The notes beneath the pieces are model-generated. The model had not been told where the DNA came from and searched no databases. It was given only the letters and a program-made list of their open reading frames with translations. From Phoebastria nigripes (lineage: Eukaryota > Chordata > Aves > Procellariiformes > Diomedeidae): a stretch of DNA of 64,000 bases. Position numbers and translations under genes: made by a program. Location: positions 3,647,769 to 3,711,768 of the forward strand of contig JAYKAV010002553.1 of NCBI GenBank assembly GCA_035582835.1, given 5' to 3'. Positions 63,290 to 64,000 of this stretch are shown here, piece by piece. Within the stretch, counting starts at the first letter, position 1. Each line of letters opens with the position of its first letter.

Positions 63290-63620
63290 GGATTGTTTTT
63301 TTTGAAAGTCATTCAATACAGCTGTATAAAATCCGAGCCGAACGCAAATTCAAATGTAAGTGTGTGTGAACATGCTAATTTGAACTGAAAGTGGGTGAGA
63401 GAACCTAATGTTAAAAGTCACTTAGAACAATGCAAACATTAAATATACAAATACTCATCAAATACTTATTTAGAAAGTGGCTTTTAGACAGTGATCAGGC
63501 TGGGCTGCAAAAAAAAATTATTTGCTGATTAATATTGAACTCATTGAGGAATTTGTGCATGTGGCAGTATTTGCATGAATTAGAGCAGGGGAAGTATGAA
63601 CAACGCCGAAGACAGAACAC
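63290..63620. promoter_or_regulatory. Candidate conserved non-coding element with octamer motif
   Basis: A 300-base AT-rich, non-repetitive block. It contains a perfect octamer ATTTGCAT at 63569-63576, a GATTAATATTGAAC core and several TTCAAAT-type motifs. The position upstream of the expected NKX2-3 gene suggests a developmental enhancer, but this is inference. Confidence 0.28.
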
Positions 63621-63754
63621 TCCTCCGAAGAAAAAAGGGAAAAGCAAAAACCTCAGCCAAAAATGAGGCTCCACTTGAAAGAAAAAAATTACTCCCACAC
63701 CAGTGAGGACAGGACTGAACCCAGATATTTGCTGGAAATGTGGAAAGTGAGGAT

Positions 63755-63800
63755 TTTTATTATTATATCGAGGTAGAATTATTATTATTAACAATGTGAA
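63755..63800. repeat. ATT-rich microsatellite
   Basis: Two short TTATTATTA runs separated by about 15 bases. Confidence 0.75.
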
Positions 63801-64000
63801 AAATAAATTATAAAGCTTATACTTATTCAGTATAAAAATTACTGAAAATTTTCTTACCCCAAATTAATTAGCTTGAAAACTATTCTCTGGAAACCATTTT
63901 CATTTAATTTTTCAATGGGATATTTTGAAACAATTTTTTTTATTTCAGTTTCCTAAACCAGAAAGCTGTTCAAAATTTGGAAGCACTGTGCTTTCATGTT

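Overview
This is a vertebrate, almost certainly avian, genomic window holding three conserved genes in the order known from human 10q24: HPSE2 (minus strand, 5' end only), CNNM1 (plus strand, complete) and GOT1 (minus strand, complete). The bird call rests on four things. The genes are compact: CNNM1 coding spans about 19 kb and GOT1 about 3.7 kb. Interspersed repeats are sparse and the recognisable LINE pieces are CR1-like. Promoters sit in very GC-rich CpG islands. The predicted 412-residue GOT1 reads like the bird cytosolic aspartate aminotransferase. The window has isolated single 'n' bases and no long gaps.

Layout. 1-9592 is the start of HPSE2 intron 2 (the rest of the gene lies to the left), with an isolated CpG island near 740-1130. 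9593-11053 holds HPSE2 exons 2 and 1, inside a roughly 4 kb CpG-rich domain that continues to about 13100 and carries a CTCF-like site. 11054-22471 separates the divergently transcribed HPSE2 and CNNM1. CNNM1 runs 22472-41570 (12 coding exons, 944 codons before the stop) with a 3' UTR ending near 42735. A 2.1 kb tail-to-tail spacer holding a CR1 fragment follows. GOT1 runs 48727 down to 45006 (nine exons) with a very short 3' UTR. From 48728 to 64000 I see no protein-coding gene. That stretch holds the GOT1 promoter with three CCAAT boxes, a G-rich degenerate repeat, a telomere-like interstitial repeat, a MIR-like SINE, an old CR1 copy, and AT-rich blocks that look like conserved non-coding elements.

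The genes do not form an operon or shared pathway; their linkage is ordinary conserved synteny. HPSE2 encodes the secreted heparan-sulfate-binding heparanase-2, CNNM1 a membrane cyclin-M/CorC-type protein with CBS and cyclic-nucleotide-binding-like domains, and GOT1 the cytosolic PLP-dependent aspartate aminotransferase. All exon joins were checked for reading phase by hand and agree.

I found no undescribed multi-gene system. The best second-look signals are a 63-base in-frame CNNM1 cassette exon with a long upstream pyrimidine tract and three downstream TGCATG (RBFOX-type) motifs, a telomere-like array organised as two 36-base units, and an intronic CpG island with a consensus splice donor on the strand opposite HPSE2. 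Repeat, CTCF and conserved-element calls come from recalled consensus patterns, not from a search.
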